Assembly (NCBI GenBank): GCA_964411505.1
Contig: CAYPLH010000006.1
Coordinates: 65,665-129,664 of the forward strand
Length of the DNA stretch: 64,000 bases
Direction of reading: 5' to 3'
Source of the DNA: CAYPLH01 sp964411505
GTDB taxonomy: Bacteria; Bacillota; Clostridia; CAYPLH01; DUMO01
The position numbers were made by a program, and so were the translations under genes. Below the pieces are notes generated by a model. It searched no databases and was not told where the DNA came from. It saw only the letters and a list, made by a program, of their open reading frames with translations. Below, in pieces: positions 35,384-44,100 of the stretch. Numbering within the stretch: position 1 is the first letter of the stretch; the number at the start of each line of letters is the position of its first letter.

Positions 35384-37765
35384 CTAGTCTTTTATGATCT
35401 CGATTTCATCTGGTTTTTCTATAGTAATATCTGCCTGATTCCACTCAACAGATACATTACCGTGCGGTGTAGGATAACAACTCTTATAATCAAATGTGGT
35501 TTTGAACGGTCTTACCTTTATTTTCTTACATCCAGGCTCAATAATTTCAATACCTGCCAAATCCTTTATAAGAAACTCTGCAGGATACGTAGACCACGCA
35601 TGGGAAGCTGTCCTCATTATCCCTTTAAACTCTCCGCTATCCGCATTATTGTCAAACTCTCCGCCTCTCCAAGATCCATTTAAGTACCATTCCTCATAGG
35701 TAGATTTTGCGCCCTTTGCAACCATCCGACCGCCCCATCGTTCTTTAATTATCTCAAGGACAATATCCATTCTTCCGGATTTTTTGAGTGCCTTAAGTAC
35801 AAAAGCAGTAAAAAACGGCTGTGCCTCGGTATAATAAATATTCTTTTCAATGTAAAGCTTTTCAATAATGGCCTTAGCAGTATCCTTATCACATAAGCCA
35901 AAGTATATGGCACTTGCATTTGTTTGCTCACTCACCATATCAGATTGCTTACCCGAAATATTGGCGTCTTGATATAAGGATAACTTCTTGTTAAAGAACC
36001 GCGGATGGAAGGATCTCTTGATTCCGGTCATAATATGAGCGCATTTTTTCATCATATAACTGTCATTTTTCATTTGTGCCATTTTGAATGCGCTTTGGAG
36101 CCCACCATAGTAAATAGCATTCAGTACTGCATTTTCTCCTCTTTTATCAATATTCGCCCAGTCTAAGAACACCCAGTAAGGCATGTTACTAATTAGTCCG
36201 TACTCATCAAGATATGGAATAAAAGCATTGATTATCTTTACTACAGTGGGATAGAATTCATGGATAAATTCCTCCTCCCCGGTATACATAAAATGATTCC
36301 ATACCGCCATCACCCACCAAAGTGAGTAATCCGGAATGACATCTTTCCAGTTAAAGCTTACTGCATTTGTTTTACTTGTCAATAAGCCTGTGGGCAGCTG
36401 ATTCATGCCAGACTGTTTCAAAAACTTACCGGTCAGTTTTGTATCACCAAAGCAGGAATAAATACACCCTAAAGTAACCGCAGCAACATCTCCAAGATAT
36501 TGCGCCTGCTCTCGGAAAGGTGTATCGACAATGTATTCGTTAGAGCACAATTTTATCGTGTACTGACAAATATCGAATACATCATTCATCAAAGGCTCAT
36601 CGCTAACAAAAGATCCTCTTTCTTTATATGGATATGCTGTAACAGCAGCCTTAATACTTGAAACTGTCACACCAGTAAAACACCGGTTAAACAATATTTT
36701 TACATATCGGAAAGCCTTCCAGGTATACGAAGTATAGGTTTGCTTTCCATCTCTTGTTACATATCTGTCTGCAAATGAGCTTTCGATTGCATTATTAAAT
36801 TCACCATCAATTAAGCGCTCTGCATATCCAATATCAATTATCTGACCTTGCGCAGCTTCTAGTTCTAGTTTAATGCAAGCATTTGTTATCCTACCAAAAT
36901 CGAGAATAATTGTTGGATTGCAGTATCCATCAAAAATTCTGTCAAGATGGCGAGTACTAGTTTGAAAGTAGGAAGTACTATCATTCACAAGCAGGTTGTT
37001 TTCATCTCTAACCACCGAGTATTCAAGTTTTTTCCCTTTTGCTGACAGGTTTATTGACAAATCGCCACTTCTGGTTCGGGCGTCAAGACCTATGTTTTCC
37101 TCAACTGCTACTACACTTTGAGGCAGAACATCATATTCTGTCATGAATGGTATATCTCTTGGCAGCAATCTTGTCCACGGTTCCACAGTGGGGATTACAC
37201 TTGTTCCCGATCTGCTTCCTATATATTCTTTAGCATTCTCCCACTTAGCATCATCAAAGCCTGCCAGCTTCCATCCCTTAGGCTCTTTCCTTGCATCAAA
37301 ATATTCTTGATAGGGTGTTGCTATGTTCATTCTGAAAAAATATGTATCCTGACGCCTGGAAGTGTCAAGTGCTGCTTTCCATGTATCGTCAGTCGCCAGA
37401 AGTACCTTGTTTCCATCGTCTAACAATTCTGCCAATAGTCCGCCTTTTGTATCCTCCATTGTGCCAAGATGATACACAAGAACAGCAACACAGTTATTTC
37501 CCTTCTTAAAATACTTCGTCACATCACGTATATCATAATAAGTGAAAAAAGGCTGAGACATCACCGAACCATATCCTGCCTCAGCTCCGTTAATATATAA
37601 TTTAAACTTGGTATCCGCTGTTATATATAATGTAAGCTTCTCGGGTACAGTATCAAGCACAATTTCCTTTCGAAAACGGTAAAATACATTCTTTTCTGTT
37701 TCTTTATGATGCCCCCATATCCATTTTCCTGACCAGCTCTTATACTCCTTGTTAAATATCTCCAC
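35384..37765 (-). CDS. GH78 alpha-L-rhamnosidase family protein
   Basis: The 793-residue protein follows the GH78 plan: N-terminal beta-sandwich modules (about 15-375; LTLYITADTKFKLYINGAE and IILDFGRITNACIKLE), an (alpha/alpha)6 barrel (about 385-700; DTPFREQAQYLGDVAAV, WWVMAVWNHFMYTGEEEFI) and a C-terminal sandwich (from ~710; HAWSTYPAEFL, KIKVRPF). It would remove terminal rhamnose from imported oligosaccharides; no signal peptide, so cytoplasmic. GTG start with AAGGGGATC upstream. A partial match to the shared promoter core (GTGATATATT) is present in the 167-base gap before it. Confidence 0.9.
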   Translation of the reverse strand: MEIFNKEYKSWSGKWIWGHHKETEKNVFYRFRKEIVLDTVPEKLTLYITADTKFKLYINGAEAGYGSVMSQPFFTYYDIRDVTKYFKKGNNCVAVLVYHLGTMEDTKGGLLAELLDDGNKVLLATDDTWKAALDTSRRQDTYFFRMNIATPYQEYFDARKEPKGWKLAGFDDAKWENAKEYIGSRSGTSVIPTVEPWTRLLPRDIPFMTEYDVLPQSVVAVEENIGLDARTRSGDLSINLSAKGKKLEYSVVRDENNLLVNDSTSYFQTSTRHLDRIFDGYCNPTIILDFGRITNACIKLELEAAQGQIIDIGYAERLIDGEFNNAIESSFADRYVTRDGKQTYTSYTWKAFRYVKILFNRCFTGVTVSSIKAAVTAYPYKERGSFVSDEPLMNDVFDICQYTIKLCSNEYIVDTPFREQAQYLGDVAAVTLGCIYSCFGDTKLTGKFLKQSGMNQLPTGLLTSKTNAVSFNWKDVIPDYSLWWVMAVWNHFMYTGEEEFIHEFYPTVVKIINAFIPYLDEYGLISNMPYWVFLDWANIDKRGENAVLNAIYYGGLQSAFKMAQMKNDSYMMKKCAHIMTGIKRSFHPRFFNKKLSLYQDANISGKQSDMVSEQTNASAIYFGLCDKDTAKAIIEKLYIEKNIYYTEAQPFFTAFVLKALKKSGRMDIVLEIIKERWGGRMVAKGAKSTYEEWYLNGSWRGGEFDNNADSGEFKGIMRTASHAWSTYPAEFLIKDLAGIEIIEPGCKKIKVRPFKTTFDYKSCYPTPHGNVSVEWNQADITIEKPDEIEIIKD

Positions 37766-37932
37766 TTTAAGATCCCCTTATCAGACATATTTCATTTATA
37801 TTTAGAAATGCTTATCTCCACTAAGACTGTTCTTTTGCGTACAGTGTGACCCCTTTTCTGCTTTTCTGCATAAAATATATCACTCGAATAGATAACTTTT
37901 AAAAAATCATTCTTTATTATTCCTTTAAAATT

Positions 37933-39402
37933 TCATCGAAAACTATACCAGCCTTCAACATATGCTTTCCACTTACGATTATCATGACCAACGTACTCAT
38001 ACTTGTCAAACTTGTCACCATTGCCAAAAATTCTCGGGTCACCTGATTTTTTCAACTCTTGCTCCAGCTTGCTGCTTAAATCTTGCTTAATCTCCTGATA
38101 TTCAGGTCTTTGGGCAAGATTATCCATGCATTCCGGATCGCTGACTATGTTGAAAAGCTCTTCAGCAGGTCTTTTCCCAAAGGATAAATTGAAATAATGC
38201 TCATCTTCACCATTTTCCTTCATTTGCATTATTAATGACTTTGTAGGTGATGGGTCCACATTGGTAAACCAAGTCTCGGGATTTCCTGCAGGCCAAAGAT
38301 CAGGTTTAAAATTTCTCACATAGAGGTATTCATAATTCCTTATGCACCTTACTGGGTATCCTAAGTCATCAACTCGACCGACATCATGCCTTTCCTTACC
38401 CATATAAACTACATCGCGAGTTTCATCAATTCTGCCTGATCCTTCACTCTTTATAATTTTGGTCAGACTCTTTCCTTCCATTTCCGAAGTAGGTTCCAGC
38501 CCAGCAACCTCAAGAAAAGTCGGAGCAAAATCGATAAAGCTAACAAGGTCCTCTACCTTACGACCGCCATTTGACGCATTCTTCCAACATAATGCCATTG
38601 GAAGATGAAAATCCTGCTCGTACATCTGTCCTTTTACTCTAGGAAAAGGCATACCATTATCTGAAGTAACAATTATTAGTGTATTGTCAAGCTCGCCTAT
38701 TTCTTCAAGTTTTTGCAGCATCAATCCAAGGTGCTTATCAAACCAGTCGATTTCATTGGCATAGTCCAACAAATCACTTCTTACTATCTCATGATCAGGC
38801 AAATAGGAAGGCACTTGTACATCCTCTAGTTTCTTGCCTGCACGAAGTCCCTCTCCCTCTTTATATTTTCTATGTGGTTCATGACACCCATACCAAAAAC
38901 AAAAGGGTTGATCTTTCGATCTTTTACTTAAGAAATCTTCAAAATTAGCTGCATAGTCTTTGCTGTTTATTCCTGTATTCTCTGGTGGAATCAATTTTTT
39001 TTCGTTAAATTCATTACCTGCAGGATTGCGCTTAAAGCCTCCACGTTCCCAATCTCCAGGTGCCCATCCTTTACCTGTGTAGCCTACAAAGTATCCTGCC
39101 TCTTCTAAAATGTCTGGATATACCTTAAACTTCGATGAAAATATCCCATAGTGGCAGCATGCCTCTTCAAGATTCCATGTGTGTCTGCCTGTTAGGATAC
39201 TTGCCCTAGACGGTGAGCATTTAGGATTTGTAGTAAAAGCATTAAGAAAGAGAATTCCTTCCCTTGCCACCTTATCAAAATTAGGTGTGTTAACAAACTT
39301 GTGCCCATAAGCACTCATGTGTGATGCATCATCTGCAATAGCAAACAAAATATTTGGTCTAGCACTCAATTTATACAGCCCCCAATTATTATTTTTTATC
39401 AC
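37933..39402 (-). CDS. Type I sulfatase (arylsulfatase family, Cys type)
   Basis: The 489-residue protein carries the sulfatase signature with C62 in KCSPSRASILTGR, the cysteine that is turned into formylglycine, and metal-binding aspartates at 24-25 (AIADDASHMSAYGH). TLIIVTSDNGMPFPR is the later metal site. It would remove sulfate esters or N-sulfate from imported sugars; there is no signal peptide. Anaerobes need a radical-SAM sulfatase-maturating enzyme for this Cys type; none is encoded in the window. The GTG start has no clear ribosome binding site, so the start is uncertain. Its promoter is split by a tandem 125-bp element. Confidence 0.88.
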   Translation of the reverse strand: MIKNNNWGLYKLSARPNILFAIADDASHMSAYGHKFVNTPNFDKVAREGILFLNAFTTNPKCSPSRASILTGRHTWNLEEACCHYGIFSSKFKVYPDILEEAGYFVGYTGKGWAPGDWERGGFKRNPAGNEFNEKKLIPPENTGINSKDYAANFEDFLSKRSKDQPFCFWYGCHEPHRKYKEGEGLRAGKKLEDVQVPSYLPDHEIVRSDLLDYANEIDWFDKHLGLMLQKLEEIGELDNTLIIVTSDNGMPFPRVKGQMYEQDFHLPMALCWKNASNGGRKVEDLVSFIDFAPTFLEVAGLEPTSEMEGKSLTKIIKSEGSGRIDETRDVVYMGKERHDVGRVDDLGYPVRCIRNYEYLYVRNFKPDLWPAGNPETWFTNVDPSPTKSLIMQMKENGEDEHYFNLSFGKRPAEELFNIVSDPECMDNLAQRPEYQEIKQDLSSKLEQELKKSGDPRIFGNGDKFDKYEYVGHDNRKWKAYVEGWYSFR

Positions 39403-39426
39403 TTATGCTTGTAGTATAGTAATCAA

Positions 39427-39551
39427 TATATCATGAATTTCGAAGAAATTGCATGATATATTTGTGCATGTGCGTTTTTTGCCTTGGCAAAAAAAATCGC
39501 ACGCACATAAATTCCGCCGGAGGCGTATAATAACCTCGGAAACGAGGTTAT
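39427..39551. repeat. 125-bp hairpin-rich element, copy 1
   Basis: Contains, in plus-strand order: a hairpin ATATCATGAATTT/AAATTGCATGATAT; a long stem TGTGC..GTGCG..TTTTTTGCC with GGCAAAAAA..CGCAC..GCACA; a small CGCC-GGA-GGCG hairpin; and a perfect 13-bp stem with a GAAA tetraloop at 39526-39555. It carries no open reading frame of note. Copy 2 follows directly. Confidence 0.85.
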
Positions 39552-39676
39552 TATATCATGAATTTTGAAGAAATTGCATGATATATTTGTGCATGTGCGT
39601 TTTTTGCTTTAGCAAAAAAATCGCACGCGCATAAATTCCGCCGGAGGCAATATAATAACCTCGGAAACGAGGTTAT
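39552..39676. repeat. 125-bp hairpin-rich element, copy 2
   Basis: Tandem with copy 1 at a period of exactly 125 bases. Differences between the copies preserve pairing: GCC-TT-GGC in copy 1 is GCT-TT-AGC here (a compensatory C-G to T-A change), and an outer pair becomes a G-U type. The GAAA-loop hairpin is identical (39651-39680). Confidence 0.85.
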
Positions 39677-39756
39677 TATATCATATAGCCACCAAATAAT
39701 AAACCTAAGATTCTGTACTTATATGTGCAAATCTATACAAATCTATACTTCATCAA

Positions 39757-40833
39757 TTATTCATAATCTTCAATACGCCATTCATTCACCCATTCAATAT
39801 AAGGTTTATATCCATCAAAGCGAATGGGCAACCATACATAATCTGCTATCGACGTGTTATAATGCATATACACCTTATCCTGCTCTTTAGGTTGTGTATT
39901 CTCTTTATCCTTATTAAACTTATTCTCAAACCACTTTGCAACTTTTTTGTATTGCTCACCCGTTTCAAAAGTACCAGCTGTCTTCTCTGGAAGCTCTGGT
40001 ATCCATCTATCAGCTAATGCTATATACAAATCTTTCTTGCCGGGATGCTTAAACACTGATGTGATCTGAGAGTTGAAAGAAGTCAGTGATGCATCACCCT
40101 TATGAGGATCTCCTAACACTTCCCAAGGACCATGGTAAGATTTTGCACAACAGACTTCGGAAGGATTAGGATGATATCCTGTGGTACCCGAAGTAATCAT
40201 ATAATGCATTCCTTTTCTATAAAAATATGCGGGAGCTTCTCTTACAAAAGGTGGATAAGGATGTGGGAAGTGAGTAGAATAATACCCTGTCACATTTGTA
40301 TAATCATCCGTCAAATCAGCGCAGATTAACTCACTATGTACGCGTTCAAAATAATAATAAGCCTTAGCATCATAAGGATCAACTACCAAGTCAAAATCAC
40401 CGGCACTCATACCAAGTGGTCGTAATCCCTGCCTTACTATTGTATATGGACCAAGGATTTCATCTGCAGTTAAAACCGTCTTTGTCTGAACTCCCTTTCC
40501 CATAATCTTCAACCAACAGACATATTTTTTCGTATTGCAGTTGTAGATAATATGTGGGCGGTCCATCAAACTTGTTGGATGAAGCGGCGAGTTTGGATTA
40601 TCTAGTTCTGGCGGAATAATCAACCCCCTATCCTCCCAGTTATACAAATCTTTTGATGCATAGCATTTTACTCCCCAGTGCCATATCTTGCTTCCGGGTA
40701 TACTCTTTTCTTTATTCTCCCCATACCAATAAAAGGTATCTCCAATTGTAATAATAGAACCACCATGTGCTTGTATTCGGTTTTCGTTATTATCCAGCCA
40801 AATTTGACTAGGTCTGAATGAGTTGTAAGTCAT
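39757..40833 (-). CDS. GH43-like five-bladed beta-propeller hydrolase
   Basis: The 358-residue protein shows the GH43-type start IQAHGGSIITIGDTFYWYGE, then SKDLYNWEDRGLII, DRPHIIYNCNTKKYV and SAGDFDLVVDPYDAKAYYYF, each a blade of a five-bladed propeller with acidic residues at expected active-site positions. No signal peptide: cytoplasmic trimming of imported oligosaccharides, removing xylose, arabinose or galactose residues by family precedent. AAGGGAG before the ATG. It sits between the sulfatase and the giant SLH lyase. Confidence 0.85.
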   Translation of the reverse strand: MTYNSFRPSQIWLDNNENRIQAHGGSIITIGDTFYWYGENKEKSIPGSKIWHWGVKCYASKDLYNWEDRGLIIPPELDNPNSPLHPTSLMDRPHIIYNCNTKKYVCWLKIMGKGVQTKTVLTADEILGPYTIVRQGLRPLGMSAGDFDLVVDPYDAKAYYYFERVHSELICADLTDDYTNVTGYYSTHFPHPYPPFVREAPAYFYRKGMHYMITSGTTGYHPNPSEVCCAKSYHGPWEVLGDPHKGDASLTSFNSQITSVFKHPGKKDLYIALADRWIPELPEKTAGTFETGEQYKKVAKWFENKFNKDKENTQPKEQDKVYMHYNTSIADYVWLPIRFDGYKPYIEWVNEWRIEDYE

Positions 40834-40867
40834 TGTAGATTACTCCCTTTATAATTTTCATTAGTTT

Positions 40868-41106
40868 ATGTTACGTCCAAAAAGTATCAACAAACTACCT
40901 CCAGTTTCCTCGCATATCTTCCTGTTTCATCTCCCCATTGAAATGCGGAGGATTCCCACCGGATTTCCTAATTCCATAATAGGAGATACTTTTAACTCCC
41001 TGTTCACTATCATAGCTTCATCCTCTTCTTTGATGCACCAGTCAATAAGGTACTGGCGCATGAGTGCCTTCCAGTTCTGAATCAGCAACCCACTATGCGC
41101 ACACTG
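40868..41106 (-). pseudogene. Possible frameshifted gene remnant of unknown family
   Basis: On the minus strand a protein-like frame reads NWKALMRQYLIDWCIKEEDE and ends in NPVG; a shift of frame there continues ESSAFQWGDETGRYARKLEV and then stops. Read together they look like the C-terminal ~75 residues of a lost protein. I do not recognise the family and there is no start signal. The rest of the 366-base gap contains only a hairpin. Confidence 0.28.
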
Positions 41107-41135
41107 CAAGAAAGGCCTTTTGTGGGCCTTTCTTG
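41107..41135 (-). terminator. Hairpin downstream of the SLH lyase gene
   Basis: CAAGAAAGGCC pairs with GGCCTTTCTTG (11 bp) around a 7-base loop, 65 bases after the stop at 41200. No U-tract follows on the minus strand, so it may act in RNA stability or as a weak terminator. Confidence 0.5.
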
Positions 41136-41199
41136 TAGTATGAATTGATAAAGTTGTTTGCTATATATCATATAAATCAATATAAGTAGCCTCTTACTT

Positions 41200-44100
41200 T
41201 TATCTATTATATATTCTGTACATTAATACGGCTGCTTCTGCTCTTGTTGTTGTACCAAGAGGATTCAACAAACTACCATCACCAACAACCAAGTCAGCTT
41301 TCACAAGAGAAGCAATAGGCTCAACTGCATATGGTGAAATCCGCGAAGTGTCACTGAACTCACTCAAATCTGCAGCCTTGCCATCAATATTTAGTTTACC
41401 AAGTACGTTCAGAGCCCGGGCAGTAATTGTCAACATATCCTGCCTTGTCATTTCTGCATCTGGTGCAAACATATTATTGCCTATGCCATTTACGAGTCCA
41501 AGCTCCTTTGCAATACTTACTGCTTCATAGTAGTACTTATCCTCACGTACATCGTCAAAGCCGCTACTTGCTTTACCACTTAATCCAAGTGTCTTAATAA
41601 GCAGAAGCGTATAGTCAGCTCGTGTTACATTCGCCTGTGGATTATACGTGGTAACTGATGTACCCTGAATTATACCTTTTGCAGCAAGCACTTCTATAGA
41701 TCTTTTTGCCCACTCATGATTTATGAGGTCTTCAAATGTCTTATCTACATAAGCAACTGCAAATCTACTAAAGTGCGATATAGAAAAAGTAACGCATCCA
41801 GTTGATTTATCATATCTTCCATCATACACAGGTACCATATCCCCGTTTCCGTCTATATACCATATAGTGATCTTTTCGTAGTCTTCACCAGGCGCAGGTA
41901 TATACGGTATTGAAACAGTAACCGATGCACTATCACTGCTCCATGGAATATTTTTACCATCCACGTTAACACCCAATTTTACCACAGGTCTATTACCTAC
42001 AGACTTCCTAATTTCCTCTGGTAACATTTGATTATCCACAGCAGCAATATCAAATGATACATTTTTCGCATCTCCTATTTCAGAGTCGCTTAACATATTA
42101 GATGGTACAACTACTGAACCTATATTTGTGTTAAACTCAAATTGTTGACTAGAGTCATCATCAGTAACATAACCTGCTGGAATATTAAACTTATATGAAT
42201 CTGTATCAATATTCTTTGGAGGCTCTATCACTACTTTTTTAACACCTTCACCAACCGTCATCGCTATATCCAATGCACTATCAATTGTAGAATTATCAAT
42301 GCTTATAGATGCTGCCCCATTATCCATTGATACTTCACTTGCACTAACTCTTGCTGAGCCATTACTGTTTAGAGTAATGAGGGGTGTTGGGTCAGATGTC
42401 GGCGTTGGCGTTGGCGTTGGCTCTGGATCATCTGTCGGTTCAGGCGTTGGTGTTGGCGTCGGCGCAGGTTCATCTGTCGGTTCAGGCATAGGCGTCGGTG
42501 TCGGCGTCGGCGTTGGCGTTGGCGTCGGATCATCTGTTGGTTCAGGCGTCGGCGTTGGCGTCGGATCAGGTTCATCTGTCTGTTCGGGCGTCGGCGTTGG
42601 CGTAGGCGTAGGCGTTGGTGTTGTCTCTGGTGTTGTATCCTTAATTGTTATCTCCAATTCCAGGTCAGCCCCTGCACTAAAGGTAAATACTAGAGTAATG
42701 GTTCCTACAGGCTGATTTGCCAGATATCCACTCTTTATAGTGCATACGTTATCTGACACTATATAATCTTCGCCTTCATCCAGCTGTGTTCCGCCATTGC
42801 TTATTGCCACTAAAGTATTTCCTTTAAAGTCTATGGTTACATCAATATCATCTCTGGCTCCTTCTTTTTTATCAAACTCAGCTGTTGCCGGATCGATAAC
42901 AGAGTCTTCCACTTCTGGTCCAGGAATAATACTGATTTCATTCTCCTGGCTTAAATCAACGGATAACTTTATCATACCCTGTGCATCTGTGTATACTTGC
43001 GTTTCCCCATCCGTTGCAGAGCTGATAGTATATCCTTTACCTGCATTAAGCCCGGAAACTGTTAGCTCCGCTTCTTCTGCAGCATCTTCAAGAGGTTTGG
43101 TCACCCAAAGTTTGAAGTGTGAAGCTTCTGTTAACCTTTCATATTTAAGATTTACATCTACTGAGGATTCAATGTCCGGATAACCTTCAGGCTGTGTTAG
43201 TGATGAACCTTTAACCATTACTGCGTTGTTTATTCCTGTGTCGTCCTTGGTGTACACCATACTCCTAGCATTTGCAAGGATATCTTGTGTGGTAATTGTT
43301 CCTTTTTCTGGACGTACAACAATAATATCAGTCTTCCCATCAGGTCTTTCCACTATCAACTTACTACCTTCACTATCTGTCGTCAGAACAGGCGCAGTCG
43401 GAAGCTCTTCACCATTTATACGGGGGAACAACACTGTCATAAACTGAGTTCCATTAGCAGGCGCTGAATTCCAGACCTTCAACTGTGTTCCCAGTCTCTT
43501 TACACCATCTACTGAACTATTAACAAATTCATCATTGAAGGCAAAGTTTCCTTCTACCGGCATTTTTACGTGTATTTCCAGGCTATCTGCGCCCTGTGTA
43601 TTGATAAATCCGTTCTGCAAATCGCCCGTCCATTCTCCCTGGTTGTTGAATAGGAATTCAAAGGTTCCGTCTTCGCTAACCTTAGCTATATCATCATAAA
43701 CAACTGCATAGCGGTTATCAATGAAGAAAATGTTGCGGTCGTATTTGCTCAAAGGTACTTTATAGGCATTCTTTGCATTTCCTGTGGCAAAGCCGTAGCC
43801 CTCGGTTCCAAAATATTCGCTCATGTTTGCCTGGTCACCCATGTCCTTGATGGGATTTCCACCGCCGTTCGTTTCAAAGTTCTGCCCCAAACCATCTACT
43901 AGCAGTACATTATGATATTTTGTCAAGCGGTTTGGCACTCCACTGTTAGTAAGCTTTGGAGTATATTCACCCCAGCGCTTTCCTGCAAAGAAAAGGAATA
44001 TATTCTGCGCATCAGGCTTGTCATGGTTTACATTGACATATCCTGTGGGTCCATTATCTCTCCACTCATTAGATTTATGTCCACCCGGAGGTCCGCTCTT

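Larger units (their letters stand above)
39412..39745 (-). promoter_or_regulatory. AraC-type promoter block, copy D, interrupted by a 250-bp insertion
   Basis: The downstream part (39412-39434: TATATTGATTAC then TATACT as -10, minus strand) and the upstream part (39677-39745: TTTGCACATATAAGTACAGA) together align with copies A-C. Between them lie two tandem copies of a 125-bp element. TATATCAT occurs at 39427, 39552 and 39677, once at each border. Confidence 0.7.

Noticed and set aside
39427..39676. Repeat pair considered as a CRISPR array
   Set aside because: The units are contiguous, without spacers, and are internally structured; no cas genes nearby.
42299..42715. Plus-strand frame with a long GVGVGVG-type repeat, like a silk or glycine-rich protein
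   Set aside because: It is the complementary reading of the Pro-Thr linker codons in the SLH lyase; no start signal or other support.
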